A DNA stretch of 23,128 nt from Candidatus Moraniibacteriota bacterium (GTDB lineage: Bacteria > Patescibacteriota > Minisyncoccia > CAIUEV01 > JAHKAQ01): the NCBI GenBank assembly GCA_014729445.1, contig WJJX01000041.1, forward strand, positions 1 to 23,128, given 5' to 3'. Both the position numbers and the translations under genes were made by a program. Below the pieces are notes generated by a model. It saw nothing but the letters and a program-made list of their open reading frames with translations, made no database searches and had not been told where the DNA came from. This document shows positions 1-7,701 of this stretch, in pieces. Positions within the stretch are counted from its first letter, which is position 1, and each line of letters starts with the position of its first letter.

Positions 1-1782
1 TCGATTAATTTAACCTTTGGTTTGTATCATTTGGGCGAAAAATCGGTTGTCGATGAGCCCTTGTGGATTTCAAATGAGGGAAGAGTTTTGGATTTTTGGG
101 ACAATTTAAAAGAGGGCGAGCTTTGGAAGACCAAAATAAGCGATAAACCTGGCGTAACGGTCGCGATCATCTCCGGGCTTGGACTTAATTTTGTCCAAAG
201 AGAGGAGATTGCTCCCGAAAAAACTGTTTCCAGCAGCAAACCGGTAAAGGTCAATTTTAGTTTTCGCTTTCCGATTTTGATTTTTAACCTGTTAATGCTT
301 TTTGTTTTTTATTATTTTCTAAAAAATTTATTCAACCAAAACACCGCTTTATTTTCCTTGGTTTTTATCGGGACCTCGCCGGCTATCATCGGCCTTTCGA
401 CCATTGTTAATCCGGATGCGCTGCTGTGGTCCTTTCTGCCGATTTCCTTATTGAGTCTGCTGACTTTTTTAAAAAACCAAAAAAATCATTTCCTGTATTG
501 GTCGGGTGTATTTTTAGGGTTGGCGCTTCTGACTAAATATGTCGCCAACATACTGTATGTCTTTTTTATCTTTTTGTTTTTCTTCAATTTAGTCCTTAAT
601 TACAAAAAAAGTAAAAATTCAAGTTTTAGCGAAACAGCTAAAAAATGCCTTAAAGATTATCTGGTCTTAGTTGCGATGTCGCTTATGACTATTTACCTGC
701 TGCTGCCGGAAATTTGGGTCAACCCGGGTCAAATCCTGAAGCTGACTTTGCTGTCCGAAGCCTTTATCAAGGTTTATCCGTTATTTTTGATTATTCTTGC
801 CCTGCTGGCCCTGGACATATACTTATTAAAAAGCTTTGTTCTTGAAAAACTGCACAATTTTTTTGCCAAATCCAGAAATTTAATCGTTAAATTAATTTCA
901 GTGGTTTTTCTTATATTGGTGGGCTTAACCCTGGTCAATGTTTTTTCCAAAATGAAACTTTATGATTTTGAAGCCGTCCTTTTATCGCCCCGGTCTCCCT
1001 CATTTCCCGACGATTTTTTCCAAATGATGTTTACGGATTTCTATATAATCTGTTTCGGCATAGCGCTTACAGCCTTTATTCCGATCGTCTTTTTGTTAAT
1101 CAAAAATATCTTTTACAAAAAATCAAAAACCGAGAATTTTTATTGGTCCGCCTGTCTTTTGATTTTCATCCTCCTGTACTACCTTGGCTCCACTGTAAAC
1201 GAGGTAATCGCCACGGTCAGGTATCAAATCATCATTTTTCCCTTGATGTTTATTTTAGCCGCTATCGGAGTAGATGAATTTTTTCTAAGTTTAAAGATCA
1301 AAAATAAAACCAAAGATTACCTAAAAATAGCTTTGTTATGCTTATTTAGCTTGATCTCAGTCTATAACCTATATTCCATCAAGCCCTTTTATCTTAGTTA
1401 CGCCAACAGCCTGCTGCCCAAAGAATATATTATAAACTTAAAGGATATGGGTGAAGGCAGCTATGAAGCCGCGGAGTATTTAAACAGCCTGGCCAATCCA
1501 GAGGAGTTGATTGTCTGGACCGACCGAAGAGGCGTTTGCGCCTTTTTCAAGGGAACCTGCCTCAGCGGACAGGACGATTTTTACCAAAACGAGGACAAAA
1601 TGGACTACCTGATCCTGTTCGCCGGCAACCGCAACCGAACCGTAAGAACCGTCCACGCCGACTATTTGCGCGAACTCTACACCGTGGAAGGGCCGTCCGA
1701 TTTCTACCTCAAAAAAGGCACCCGAGAAAAAGACTTTGTCAAAGTCATCAATGCAAAAAAAATTGATAAGTACAACAATTAA
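1..1782 (+). CDS. GT-C family (GT39/PMT-like) integral membrane glycosyltransferase, 5' end cut off
   Basis: The frame is open from base 1, so the true start probably lies upstream of the window; a TTG at 22 is only the first start-like codon. It resembles the polyprenyl-phosphate-sugar dependent glycosyltransferases of the GT39/ArnT/PMT superfamily, which move a sugar from a lipid carrier onto a protein or glycan at the outer face of the membrane. Visible support: an acidic Asp-Glu pair followed by Pro-Leu-Trp about 18 residues in, where the family has its first-loop catalytic acid; a conserved-looking Asn-Pro-Asp-Ala near base 408; about eleven hydrophobic segments between bases 260 and 1390; and a soluble C-terminal tail (about 1400-1780) with two Cys. 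The N-terminal membrane helix is missing. Acceptor and sugar cannot be told. Family call is fairly safe, specificity is not. Confidence 0.75.
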   Translation, partial: SINLTFGLYHLGEKSVVDEPLWISNEGRVLDFWDNLKEGELWKTKISDKPGVTVAIISGLGLNFVQREEIAPEKTVSSSKPVKVNFSFRFPILIFNLLMLFVFYYFLKNLFNQNTALFSLVFIGTSPAIIGLSTIVNPDALLWSFLPISLLSLLTFLKNQKNHFLYWSGVFLGLALLTKYVANILYVFFIFLFFFNLVLNYKKSKNSSFSETAKKCLKDYLVLVAMSLMTIYLLLPEIWVNPGQILKLTLLSEAFIKVYPLFLIILALLALDIYLLKSFVLEKLHNFFAKSRNLIVKLISVVFLILVGLTLVNVFSKMKLYDFEAVLLSPRSPSFPDDFFQMMFTDFYIICFGIALTAFIPIVFLLIKNIFYKKSKTENFYWSACLLIFILLYYLGSTVNEVIATVRYQIIIFPLMFILAAIGVDEFFLSLKIKNKTKDYLKIALLCLFSLISVYNLYSIKPFYLSYANSLLPKEYIINLKDMGEGSYEAAEYLNSLANPEELIVWTDRRGVCAFFKGTCLSGQDDFYQNEDKMDYLILFAGNRNRTVRTVHADYLRELYTVEGPSDFYLKKGTREKDFVKVINAKKIDKYNN

Positions 1783-1784
1783 TG

Positions 1785-1813
1785 CTATTCTCTTTTTAAG
1801 CTGGGGAGAATAG
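1785..1813. repeat. Inverted repeat after the glycosyltransferase
   Basis: CTATTCTC (1785-1792) pairs perfectly with GAGAATAG (1806-1813), with a 13-base loop. It starts two bases after the stop codon. No U-run follows directly, so it is not a classic intrinsic terminator; it may protect the 3' end of the transcript or be chance. Confidence 0.35.
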
Positions 1814-1900
1814 GCAAAGGGCACAATAGAAAAAGATGCAGGACAAATAAGGGTTTTTTAAAAAATTCAACACAAGTTATATAAAAATTAATAAAAAAAA

Positions 1901-3568
1901 ATGGATTACCAGCCTGGCCAAAACGAAACCAATAAAATACAAATGTCGAAGTTAACGATTGCCGGTTTCGGTTTTCTCTTCGTTTTATTGATTGGAGTTG
2001 CGAGCTATCTAGTCTTTATAACCAGTAATCTGGTTAAAGAAAAAAATCGGATCTCTCAAAAGTTGGAAGCCGAGCAATCAGAACCCAAACTCGAAACAAG
2101 CTTGCCTCATGCCGACTCGGTAGAACAAACAGAAACCGAAATTAAAGAAGAGTCGACTCCTGAAACAATAGAGAGCGAAGGGGCGGTCTCTCGTTTGTTA
2201 ACGGTAGACTGGTTCGATCAGCCTGTTCTTGTCCAGGAGAAATCGCCGGAAGAAAGACTCTATATTGTAGGTAAAGTAGCCTCAGGTCAATATTCGGGGA
2301 AAGAGGTGTATTTGCATTACGAGATAGGAATGGGAGCTTGGCCTGTTCACTACATCAATCTAGACAATGGGGAAAGACTTGAATTTGGAGAGGATAAAAG
2401 CGTGGGGCTTAAGGGGGTTCATGATCTAGCGGAGAAAATAATGTTTCCTGGCTCCAATGTAGAGCTAATTAAGGGTTATGCCAACCGAATGCAGCAGGAC
2501 ACCAAAAAACTTAGGAAAGTTTTTACCCATCGCGTTTTGGGAGATTTTTATTTGAACGAAAACGGCTGCTTTGTAACGCAACTTCCCGATCATACGGAAA
2601 TAGCCTATACGATGAAGGTGCCTTTTATTTCCAAAGAGCGCAATCAAATGGATATTTTTTTCGATGATGGTTCGAAAAACAAGGAAGAGTACGATTATGA
2701 GGTTACTCAAGGCTGTGCAGGTCAATGCCGAAAATTAAGGGTTCGAGAGGAAAGCGGCCTGGAAAGCCGCCTAAAACCTACGGCAAAATCTCCGGGCGGT
2801 GATATTATCTGGGAGCTTAAGGACAATAATGATCCTCTTTTGAAGGAGTTATATAATGATAAAAATACCGTTGCCTATTTGAATAATAATGGTCAAAACA
2901 AATACAGCTATGAAGAATTCATCAGTTATCACCCGATTCTTTATTGGAAAGATCCGCTGGGCAGATGGATTGAGTTTAGGAACACAAGATTTATCATAGC
3001 CGCCGAAATGTGTAAGCCGGTTATTTATCTTTATCCAAAAAAAGATACCCGAGTTCAAATAAAAGTAGAACCAAACGGCGGGTTCACTTTTACGGATCCG
3101 CAATATAATCAGGGATGGGATGTTTTAGCCTATTCAAACGGTAAAATAAAAAATCTGGCCGATAATAAAAATTATCCTTATCTTTTCTGGGAGGGTATTG
3201 GTTTGGACTATCCGAAAATCGAAAAAGGATGGATTGTTCAAGATAACGAACTGGAAACTTTTCTGGAGGAAAAATTACAATTATTAGGCTTAAACAAAAA
3301 AGAAATTCGGGATTTTAACGACTATTGGATTAAAAGGTTAAAAGAGGATGCTTACCCACTTCATAAAATCGCTTTTTTGGATAAATCTACATTTGACGAA
3401 TTGGCGCCTCTGGAGATAAAAGGGGAGAACCCTGATAAAATTATTCGAGTGTTTATGACAGCTCAAGGGGTTGAAAAATACGAAAAAATTGAGCCTCAAA
3501 AATTGCCCCAAACTCCTAGCAGGAAAGGTTTTACAGTCGTGGAATGGGGCGGTGCTTTATTAAAATAA
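1901..3568 (+). CDS. Membrane-anchored extracytoplasmic protein of unknown function with a Cys-Lys-Pro-Val-Ile-Tyr-Leu-Tyr-Pro motif
   Basis: I do not recognise a named family. The 555-residue product has a short cytoplasmic start, one membrane segment (about residues 18-38), an acidic Glu/Thr-rich linker (about 40-95), then a large folded region that would lie outside. A Cys pair (GCAGQC) falls in the middle. The C-terminal part opens with CKPVIYLYP (residues 371-379) and continues with aromatic-rich sequence; from memory this motif recurs in uncharacterised secreted bacterial and archaeal proteins, but I cannot attach a function. The ATG at 1901 follows a run of nine A with no Shine-Dalgarno; a second Met at residue 15 lies just before the membrane segment and is an alternative start. 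The stop directly abuts the ATG of the MEMO-CapA gene, so the two are probably cotranscribed and coupled. Confidence 0.7.
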   Translation: MDYQPGQNETNKIQMSKLTIAGFGFLFVLLIGVASYLVFITSNLVKEKNRISQKLEAEQSEPKLETSLPHADSVEQTETEIKEESTPETIESEGAVSRLLTVDWFDQPVLVQEKSPEERLYIVGKVASGQYSGKEVYLHYEIGMGAWPVHYINLDNGERLEFGEDKSVGLKGVHDLAEKIMFPGSNVELIKGYANRMQQDTKKLRKVFTHRVLGDFYLNENGCFVTQLPDHTEIAYTMKVPFISKERNQMDIFFDDGSKNKEEYDYEVTQGCAGQCRKLRVREESGLESRLKPTAKSPGGDIIWELKDNNDPLLKELYNDKNTVAYLNNNGQNKYSYEEFISYHPILYWKDPLGRWIEFRNTRFIIAAEMCKPVIYLYPKKDTRVQIKVEPNGGFTFTDPQYNQGWDVLAYSNGKIKNLADNKNYPYLFWEGIGLDYPKIEKGWIVQDNELETFLEEKLQLLGLNKKEIRDFNDYWIKRLKEDAYPLHKIAFLDKSTFDELAPLEIKGENPDKIIRVFMTAQGVEKYEKIEPQKLPQTPSRKGFTVVEWGGALLK

Positions 3569-5344
3569 ATGCGACGTCTTTTAATTTTTGGCTTCATTGG
3601 ATTGACAAGCCTGATTTTTATCCTGACAGCTATCGATTTTTGGCTGATTGGATATATTAAAAAATCAAAAAATAATTTTGATAAATTTCATTTTGCCCAA
3701 CACCTGAATAAGGATCTTTATCCCGAGATGAAAAACGAGGGGGAAAGCAAAGAGGAGGGAGTTTTGGGAGGAATTATTTCACATCATTTCATCACCTCTA
3801 ATCAAATGAGGGATTTCTTTTTAAAGCTCAAAGAGAATCGATACGAGACCATTGTTATTATCGGTCCAAATCATTTTCAAAGCGGGAATAGGCCCATTTT
3901 GGTTTCAGAACTGCCCTATAAAACTCCCTGGGGTATTTCCTATCCCAATCAGGATTTGATTTCGAAATTAAAAAAAAATCAAGCCGTTTTCTCTGATGAT
4001 AAAGCCTTTACACATGAACATTCCATAGCCTCGCCTATGGGTTTTATCAATTATTATCAACCGCAGGCCGAAGTGGTGCCGATAATTTTAAAGAAATCGG
4101 TCGATATTCAGTCCTTGGACAAATTGGTCCAGAGTTTGGACAGGCATTTAAGCAAAAATACTCTAGTAATCGCCAGTGTCGATTTTTCCCATCATTTAAA
4201 CGAAACCGCCGCTCTTTTTCACGACGAATTAAGCCTTGGCGTAATTAACGATTTTGACTATAATCGGATTTTTAATCTTGAGATAGACAGCCCGCCTTCG
4301 ATTTATGTTTTACTAAAGTATTTGGAGCTGCGGGATTCGAAAAAAATGATCATTGAGGCAAAATTAAACTCGGCCGATCTTCTCAATCAAAAGACCATGG
4401 AAGACGTAACTAGTTATTTATTTGCCTATTTCAAAAAAGGCTCTATTGCGGAAACTGAAAATACAACTTCTATGCTTTTTTTAGGAGATGCCATGTTCGA
4501 TCGAAAAATTAAACATTTAATCAAGGGAGGAAAAGATCCTTTTGAAAAGATTAAAGGTCCTGAGGGCAACTTCTTGAAAGGAACCGATTTTAATATTTTA
4601 AATTTGGAGGGGCCGATCGGCCAGAACATAGAATGCGAGAAAAAAACGGTTTCTTTCAGCTTCTCTCCGGCAATAGCTGATTTGCTTAAAACCAACAGAT
4701 TCAACTTGATAAATTTAAATAACAATCATATGCTTGATTGCGGAAATCCGGGTTTACTCCAGACACAAACGATTCTTGGCGAAAAGGGAATAGAGTATTT
4801 AGGGGGAGTCCAAATCAAAGATAACGTCAAGCTAAGAAAGATAAACGATAAAACGATCTTGTTTTTGTCCATAAACGCAATTGGCATAAACAGCGAAAAG
4901 CTGGATCAATATCACAAGCAAATAATCGCTCACAAGGAGCAGAGCGATCTAGTTGTTGCAAACATTCACTGGGGCAGTGAATATCATAAACATGCCTCCA
5001 AAGAACAGCAAATCATCGCCCATGATCTTATAAATCAAGGAGTTGATTTAATTATCGGACATCATCCTCATGTAATTCAAGAGTTGGAGATATATAAAAA
5101 CAAACCTATTTTTTATTCGCTGGGAAATTTCATTTTTGACCAAGAATCGCCGGAAACCAGGCAGGCGCTGGGAGTAGGCTTTGTTTCGAATAAAAAATAC
5201 CATCGGTTCTATTTATTTCCTATAATAATTGAAAACTATCAGCCTAGATTAATCGATCCTGGAAAGAGCTTGCTGTTTTGCCAAGAGTATCTTAAAAAAT
5301 ACGAATTTAAGGAGGGATGTTATTTTTCCCTGGATCAATATTAA
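3569..5344 (+). CDS. Membrane-anchored fusion of a MEMO/AmmeMemoRadiSam-B-like domain and a CapA-like metallophosphatase domain
   Basis: The protein has 591 residues: an N-terminal membrane anchor (about 3-30), a MEMO1-like domain (about 62-290) and a CapA (PGA_cap) domain (about 300-570). MEMO signatures are an ISHHF segment (His72, His73), GPNHF (His102), HEHS (His149, His151) and SVDFSHH; MEMO is a relative of non-haem iron LigB dioxygenases, and His residues at such positions bind metal in the human protein. CapA signatures are LFLGDAMFDR (Asp307), NLEGPI, NNNHMLD, NIHWGSEYH and GHHPHV (His498, His499, His501), followed by SLGNFIFDQ, the usual set of a calcineurin-like metal site. CapA proteins take part in poly-gamma-glutamate or capsule synthesis, but many homologues are uncharacterised. 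The start codon immediately follows the previous stop. No AMMECR1 or radical-SAM partner is present here. Domain calls are strong; the joint function is unknown. Confidence 0.88.
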   Translation: MRRLLIFGFIGLTSLIFILTAIDFWLIGYIKKSKNNFDKFHFAQHLNKDLYPEMKNEGESKEEGVLGGIISHHFITSNQMRDFFLKLKENRYETIVIIGPNHFQSGNRPILVSELPYKTPWGISYPNQDLISKLKKNQAVFSDDKAFTHEHSIASPMGFINYYQPQAEVVPIILKKSVDIQSLDKLVQSLDRHLSKNTLVIASVDFSHHLNETAALFHDELSLGVINDFDYNRIFNLEIDSPPSIYVLLKYLELRDSKKMIIEAKLNSADLLNQKTMEDVTSYLFAYFKKGSIAETENTTSMLFLGDAMFDRKIKHLIKGGKDPFEKIKGPEGNFLKGTDFNILNLEGPIGQNIECEKKTVSFSFSPAIADLLKTNRFNLINLNNNHMLDCGNPGLLQTQTILGEKGIEYLGGVQIKDNVKLRKINDKTILFLSINAIGINSEKLDQYHKQIIAHKEQSDLVVANIHWGSEYHKHASKEQQIIAHDLINQGVDLIIGHHPHVIQELEIYKNKPIFYSLGNFIFDQESPETRQALGVGFVSNKKYHRFYLFPIIIENYQPRLIDPGKSLLFCQEYLKKYEFKEGCYFSLDQY

Positions 5345-5413
5345 ATACCATTGTACGGATTTTTTCGCATTGCAGTTTTTGTTTCAATGTTATATCCTAA
5401 GTCTTAAGAGAAC

Positions 5414-5430
5414 TCCTTTTTCAAGAAGGA
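5414..5430 (+). promoter_or_regulatory. Possible RBS-covering hairpin before the TTG-start gene
   Basis: TCCTT (5414-5418) can pair with AAGGA (5426-5430), the core of AAGAAGGA, the only good Shine-Dalgarno-like sequence I noticed before any gene here. The spacing to the TTG at 5445 is long (14 bases). Could be chance. Confidence 0.25.
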
Positions 5431-5444
5431 AAGAATTTTAATTT

Positions 5445-6263
5445 TTGATCACTTTACACATTATTAGCAACAAAGAACAAGGCCTGGAAGGATTCGAGAA
5501 CGATAGGTATGTTAAGGTTGAAGCCGGGGGATCGTATGAAGGAAATTTCGAAAATCGTATTTTTTATTCCGATTCAGATAACCCCCTAGAAAAGGTTAAA
5601 CTTGGTGGAACTTTTAAAAATTGCATTTTTAACTTGAAGCTAAAAGGAGAAGAATCAAGCGTAAGTGGAGATTTTATCGATTGTACCTGCGCATCGCTGA
5701 AAATGTCCGGGGTTCCTTTCAACCCCACTGTAATAAATTCAAAAAATCAAATTAGTAAAGAATATATTGAAGATCCTGGAATAAAAATCCCTGAACTCAC
5801 AAGTGAGAATATTTTTTTCAGTCGAGAAATCGAAGAGCCTATATATAACCCTGAGTCGCCTTGGATAAATTATACATTGGTAGAAATTCCAGCATCTGGT
5901 GACAAAAAAATAAAGTTAATGGCTGTAGTAATATTTAATTCAGATCAGGGCATCAAAGCAGAAGTTGGCCTTGACGGAGAAAAGATGAGGGTTGGCATTG
6001 GAATGATTCCGTTATGTAATTATGATTTGGGTGAAGGCGTTATTTTACAAGGAAATGTGATCTATACTCCGAATGAAGAGAGTTGGAGAACAGATTCAAA
6101 TGGATTGATTAACCACTGCTCAGATCTTTTGTATAATATGCGGCTAAATGTTGAACATACTTCATTTAAACCGACCGGCGAACAAACATTGATCCTGGAT
6201 CCCATTAGACCCGTAAGCATTGATGGATCGGAAGGCTTGGGCAAATTAATACAAATGTTTTAA
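5445..6263 (+). CDS. Hypothetical beta-rich protein with three G-x-F/Y repeats near the N-terminus
   Basis: Unrecognised 272-residue protein. A TAA lies in frame at 5439-5441 and no ATG occurs in frame near the 5' end, so the TTG at 5445 is the best start; AAGAAGGA lies 14 bases before it. Residues 28-85 contain three similar strands (GSYEGNFENRIF, GGTFKNCIF, SGDFIDCTC) with Phe at 35, 57 and 77, a spacing of 20-22 residues that recalls a stacked beta-sheet or beta-helix fold. There is no signal peptide or membrane segment, so it is probably cytoplasmic. The rest (about 95-272) is beta-rich with no motif that I know. Its low-GC codon choice differs from the copper genes downstream. It stands alone, with spacers on both sides. 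Confidence 0.6.
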   Translation: MITLHIISNKEQGLEGFENDRYVKVEAGGSYEGNFENRIFYSDSDNPLEKVKLGGTFKNCIFNLKLKGEESSVSGDFIDCTCASLKMSGVPFNPTVINSKNQISKEYIEDPGIKIPELTSENIFFSREIEEPIYNPESPWINYTLVEIPASGDKKIKLMAVVIFNSDQGIKAEVGLDGEKMRVGIGMIPLCNYDLGEGVILQGNVIYTPNEESWRTDSNGLINHCSDLLYNMRLNVEHTSFKPTGEQTLILDPIRPVSIDGSEGLGKLIQMF

Positions 6264-6273
6264 ACTTTAAGCG

Positions 6274-6302
6274 TTGACTCAATTCGTGGACCCATCTAAA
6301 TA
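6274..6302 (+). promoter_or_regulatory. Sigma70-type promoter for the secreted repeat protein
   Basis: TTGACT (6274-6279), a 17-base spacer, then TAAATA (6297-6302). Transcription would begin near 6309 and give an untranslated leader of about 87 bases that includes the inverted repeat at 6345-6397. Confidence 0.5.
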
Positions 6303-6344
6303 AATCTCTCATTTTGAAAACTAATCCTTCATTCTCTCGTATCA

Positions 6345-6397
6345 ATAAGTACAAGCGGTTCGAACAGCTTAAAAAATAATCATTAACTTGTACTTAT
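6345..6397 (+). repeat. 11-bp perfect inverted repeat that overlaps the start codon at 6396
   Basis: ATAAGTACAAG (6345-6355) is the exact reverse complement of CTTGTACTTAT (6387-6397); the second arm takes in the A and U of the start codon. In RNA the arms would close a 31-base loop and hide the start. In DNA the half-sites lie 42 bp centre to centre, about four helical turns, which would suit a looped or paired operator. Confidence 0.5.
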
Positions 6398-6977
6398 GAA
6401 AAGTAAAAATAAATTAGCCCTAACAGCCTTTAGCTTGTTAGCCATCGCAGCGGTTGCCTTAACTTCGATCGGAATCGCAAGCGCCGACACCCAAAACGGC
6501 CACAGACAACCCGGCCAAGGCAAAGGACCAGGCCCGAGAAATAAAGCCGTAGTCGAAGCCATCGAAAACAACGATTACGAAGCTTTTCTGGAAGCCGCTT
6601 CTGATTGGCCCCAAGGAGCAGAAGAAATCACCGAGGAGCAGTTTGCCATAATCGTTCAGGCTCATAACCTAAGAAAGGAAGGCAACGACGAGGAGGCCAA
6701 AGAATTAATGGCAGAAGCCGGATTAAATAGAAAAGGACGAATGGGGCGGGGGCAAGGTCAAAGAAATGGAGAACAAATGAAAGAGGTTTTGGAAAGCGGC
6801 AGCTATGAAAAGTTCAAAAGCATTTTGGAAGGCGATAAAGTCTTGGAGCTGATTGACAGCGAGGAGAAATTTAACAGGCTGCTTGAAGCTCACAAACTCA
6901 GGAAAGAAGCCGATCAAATCATGGAGGAGCTCGGCTTTGAAAGGCCAAACAAAAGACAGGGGCGAGACAACAACTAG
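6396..6977 (+). CDS. Secreted helical protein with two copies of a ~63-residue repeat
   Basis: The 193-residue product begins with a classic signal peptide (Lys-rich start, hydrophobic core about 7-27, probable cleavage after Ala-Ser-Ala30). A Gly/Pro/Gln linker leads into two related units, about residues 51-113 and 127-188. Matching landmarks are EAIENNDYEAF with EVLESGSYEKF, a Glu-rich middle, AHNLRKEG with AHKLRKEA, and LMAEAGLNR with IMEELGFER; a Gly/Arg/Gln-rich stretch separates the units. I recall similar repeats in small secreted proteins from uncultivated bacteria but know no function. Both units look all-helical and contain no Cys. The ATG has no Shine-Dalgarno, and the leader can fold over it. 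A strong terminator follows, so the gene is probably a single transcript ahead of the sigma-factor operon. Confidence 0.75.
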   Translation: MKSKNKLALTAFSLLAIAAVALTSIGIASADTQNGHRQPGQGKGPGPRNKAVVEAIENNDYEAFLEAASDWPQGAEEITEEQFAIIVQAHNLRKEGNDEEAKELMAEAGLNRKGRMGRGQGQRNGEQMKEVLESGSYEKFKSILEGDKVLELIDSEEKFNRLLEAHKLRKEADQIMEELGFERPNKRQGRDNN

Positions 6978-7017
6978 TGGCTCTTGCCATAAAGAGATTT
7001 CCTGAAACAGAAATTGG

Positions 7018-7054
7018 GATTAAAAAAACCGCGCTTAGCGCGGTTTTTTTAATC
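7018..7054. terminator. Strong, bidirectional Rho-independent terminator
   Basis: A 17-bp perfect stem (7018-7034 with 7038-7054) around a TTA loop. Its core is CCGCGC/GCGCGG, flanked by A7 on the left and T7 on the right, so it can end transcripts in either direction. It insulates the secreted repeat protein from the sigma-factor operon. Confidence 0.92.
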
Positions 7055-7146
7055 TAAGCTTAAATGATTTGAAATAATTTGATTAGCTTATTTGTATTAA
7101 CCATAGAGTCAAGTAAAATAAAAAGACTTAAAAGTTAAATTGGATA

Positions 7147-7701
7147 ATGAAACTTAAAGACCTAAGCGACGAAAAGCTTGTGGACTTGGTGACAAACAAA
7201 AACAAGGAATATTACTCCGAAATTATTGAGCGTTACGAATCAAAGCTTTTAAGTTACGTAAGAAGACTGACCAGCGGATCTCCAGAAGCCAGAGACATCG
7301 TACAAAACACCTTGATTAAAGTTTATGAGAATCTCAAGGGATTCGATCAAAACAAGAAATTTTCTTCCTGGGTGTATCGAATTGCTCATAATGAAGCGAT
7401 TAATTGGCTAAGAAAGAAAAAGGCCTCGATTTCTCTCGACGAGGACGATTTTAAGGTTGATTTTCTAAAATCAAACGGGAATATTTTTAAAAAAATTACC
7501 GACAAGGAGGGCGCTGAAAGAATAAACGCGTTGATAAATGAGCTGCCGCAAAAATATAAGGAGCCGTTTATTTTAAAATTTTTCGAACATAAAACTTATG
7601 TTGAAATTTCCGATATTCTAAGAATGCCTAAAAACACGGTAGGCACTATGATAAGTCGAGCCAGAAGAACTCTTAAAAAAGAATTAAAAAAATTGCCATG
7701 A
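7147..7701 (+). CDS. ECF-type RNA polymerase sigma factor
   Basis: At 184 residues this has the size and two-domain plan of an extracytoplasmic-function sigma factor. Region 2 spans about residues 24-92, with the acidic-aromatic region 2.2 (DIVQNTLIKVYENL, 50-63) and the -10 binding region 2.3/2.4 (FSSWVYRIAHNEAINWLR, 72-89). Region 4 spans about 126-181, with the typical ELPQKYKEPFIL start and a helix-turn-helix (VEISDILRMPKNTVGTMISRAR). There is no region 1.1 or 3. The last codon and stop overlap the ATG of the next gene (ATGA at 7698-7701), the usual arrangement of a sigma factor with its anti-sigma factor. With copper genes following, I infer metal or envelope stress control. No convincing canonical promoter is seen before 7147; an autoregulated ECF promoter is possible. 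Confidence 0.93.
   Translation: MKLKDLSDEKLVDLVTNKNKEYYSEIIERYESKLLSYVRRLTSGSPEARDIVQNTLIKVYENLKGFDQNKKFSSWVYRIAHNEAINWLRKKKASISLDEDDFKVDFLKSNGNIFKKITDKEGAERINALINELPQKYKEPFILKFFEHKTYVEISDILRMPKNTVGTMISRARRTLKKELKKLP

Noticed and set aside
1480..1824. 114-codon minus-strand ORF across the glycosyltransferase end
   Set aside because: It lies opposite a clear coding frame, has no recognisable domain, and its composition mirrors the plus-strand protein.
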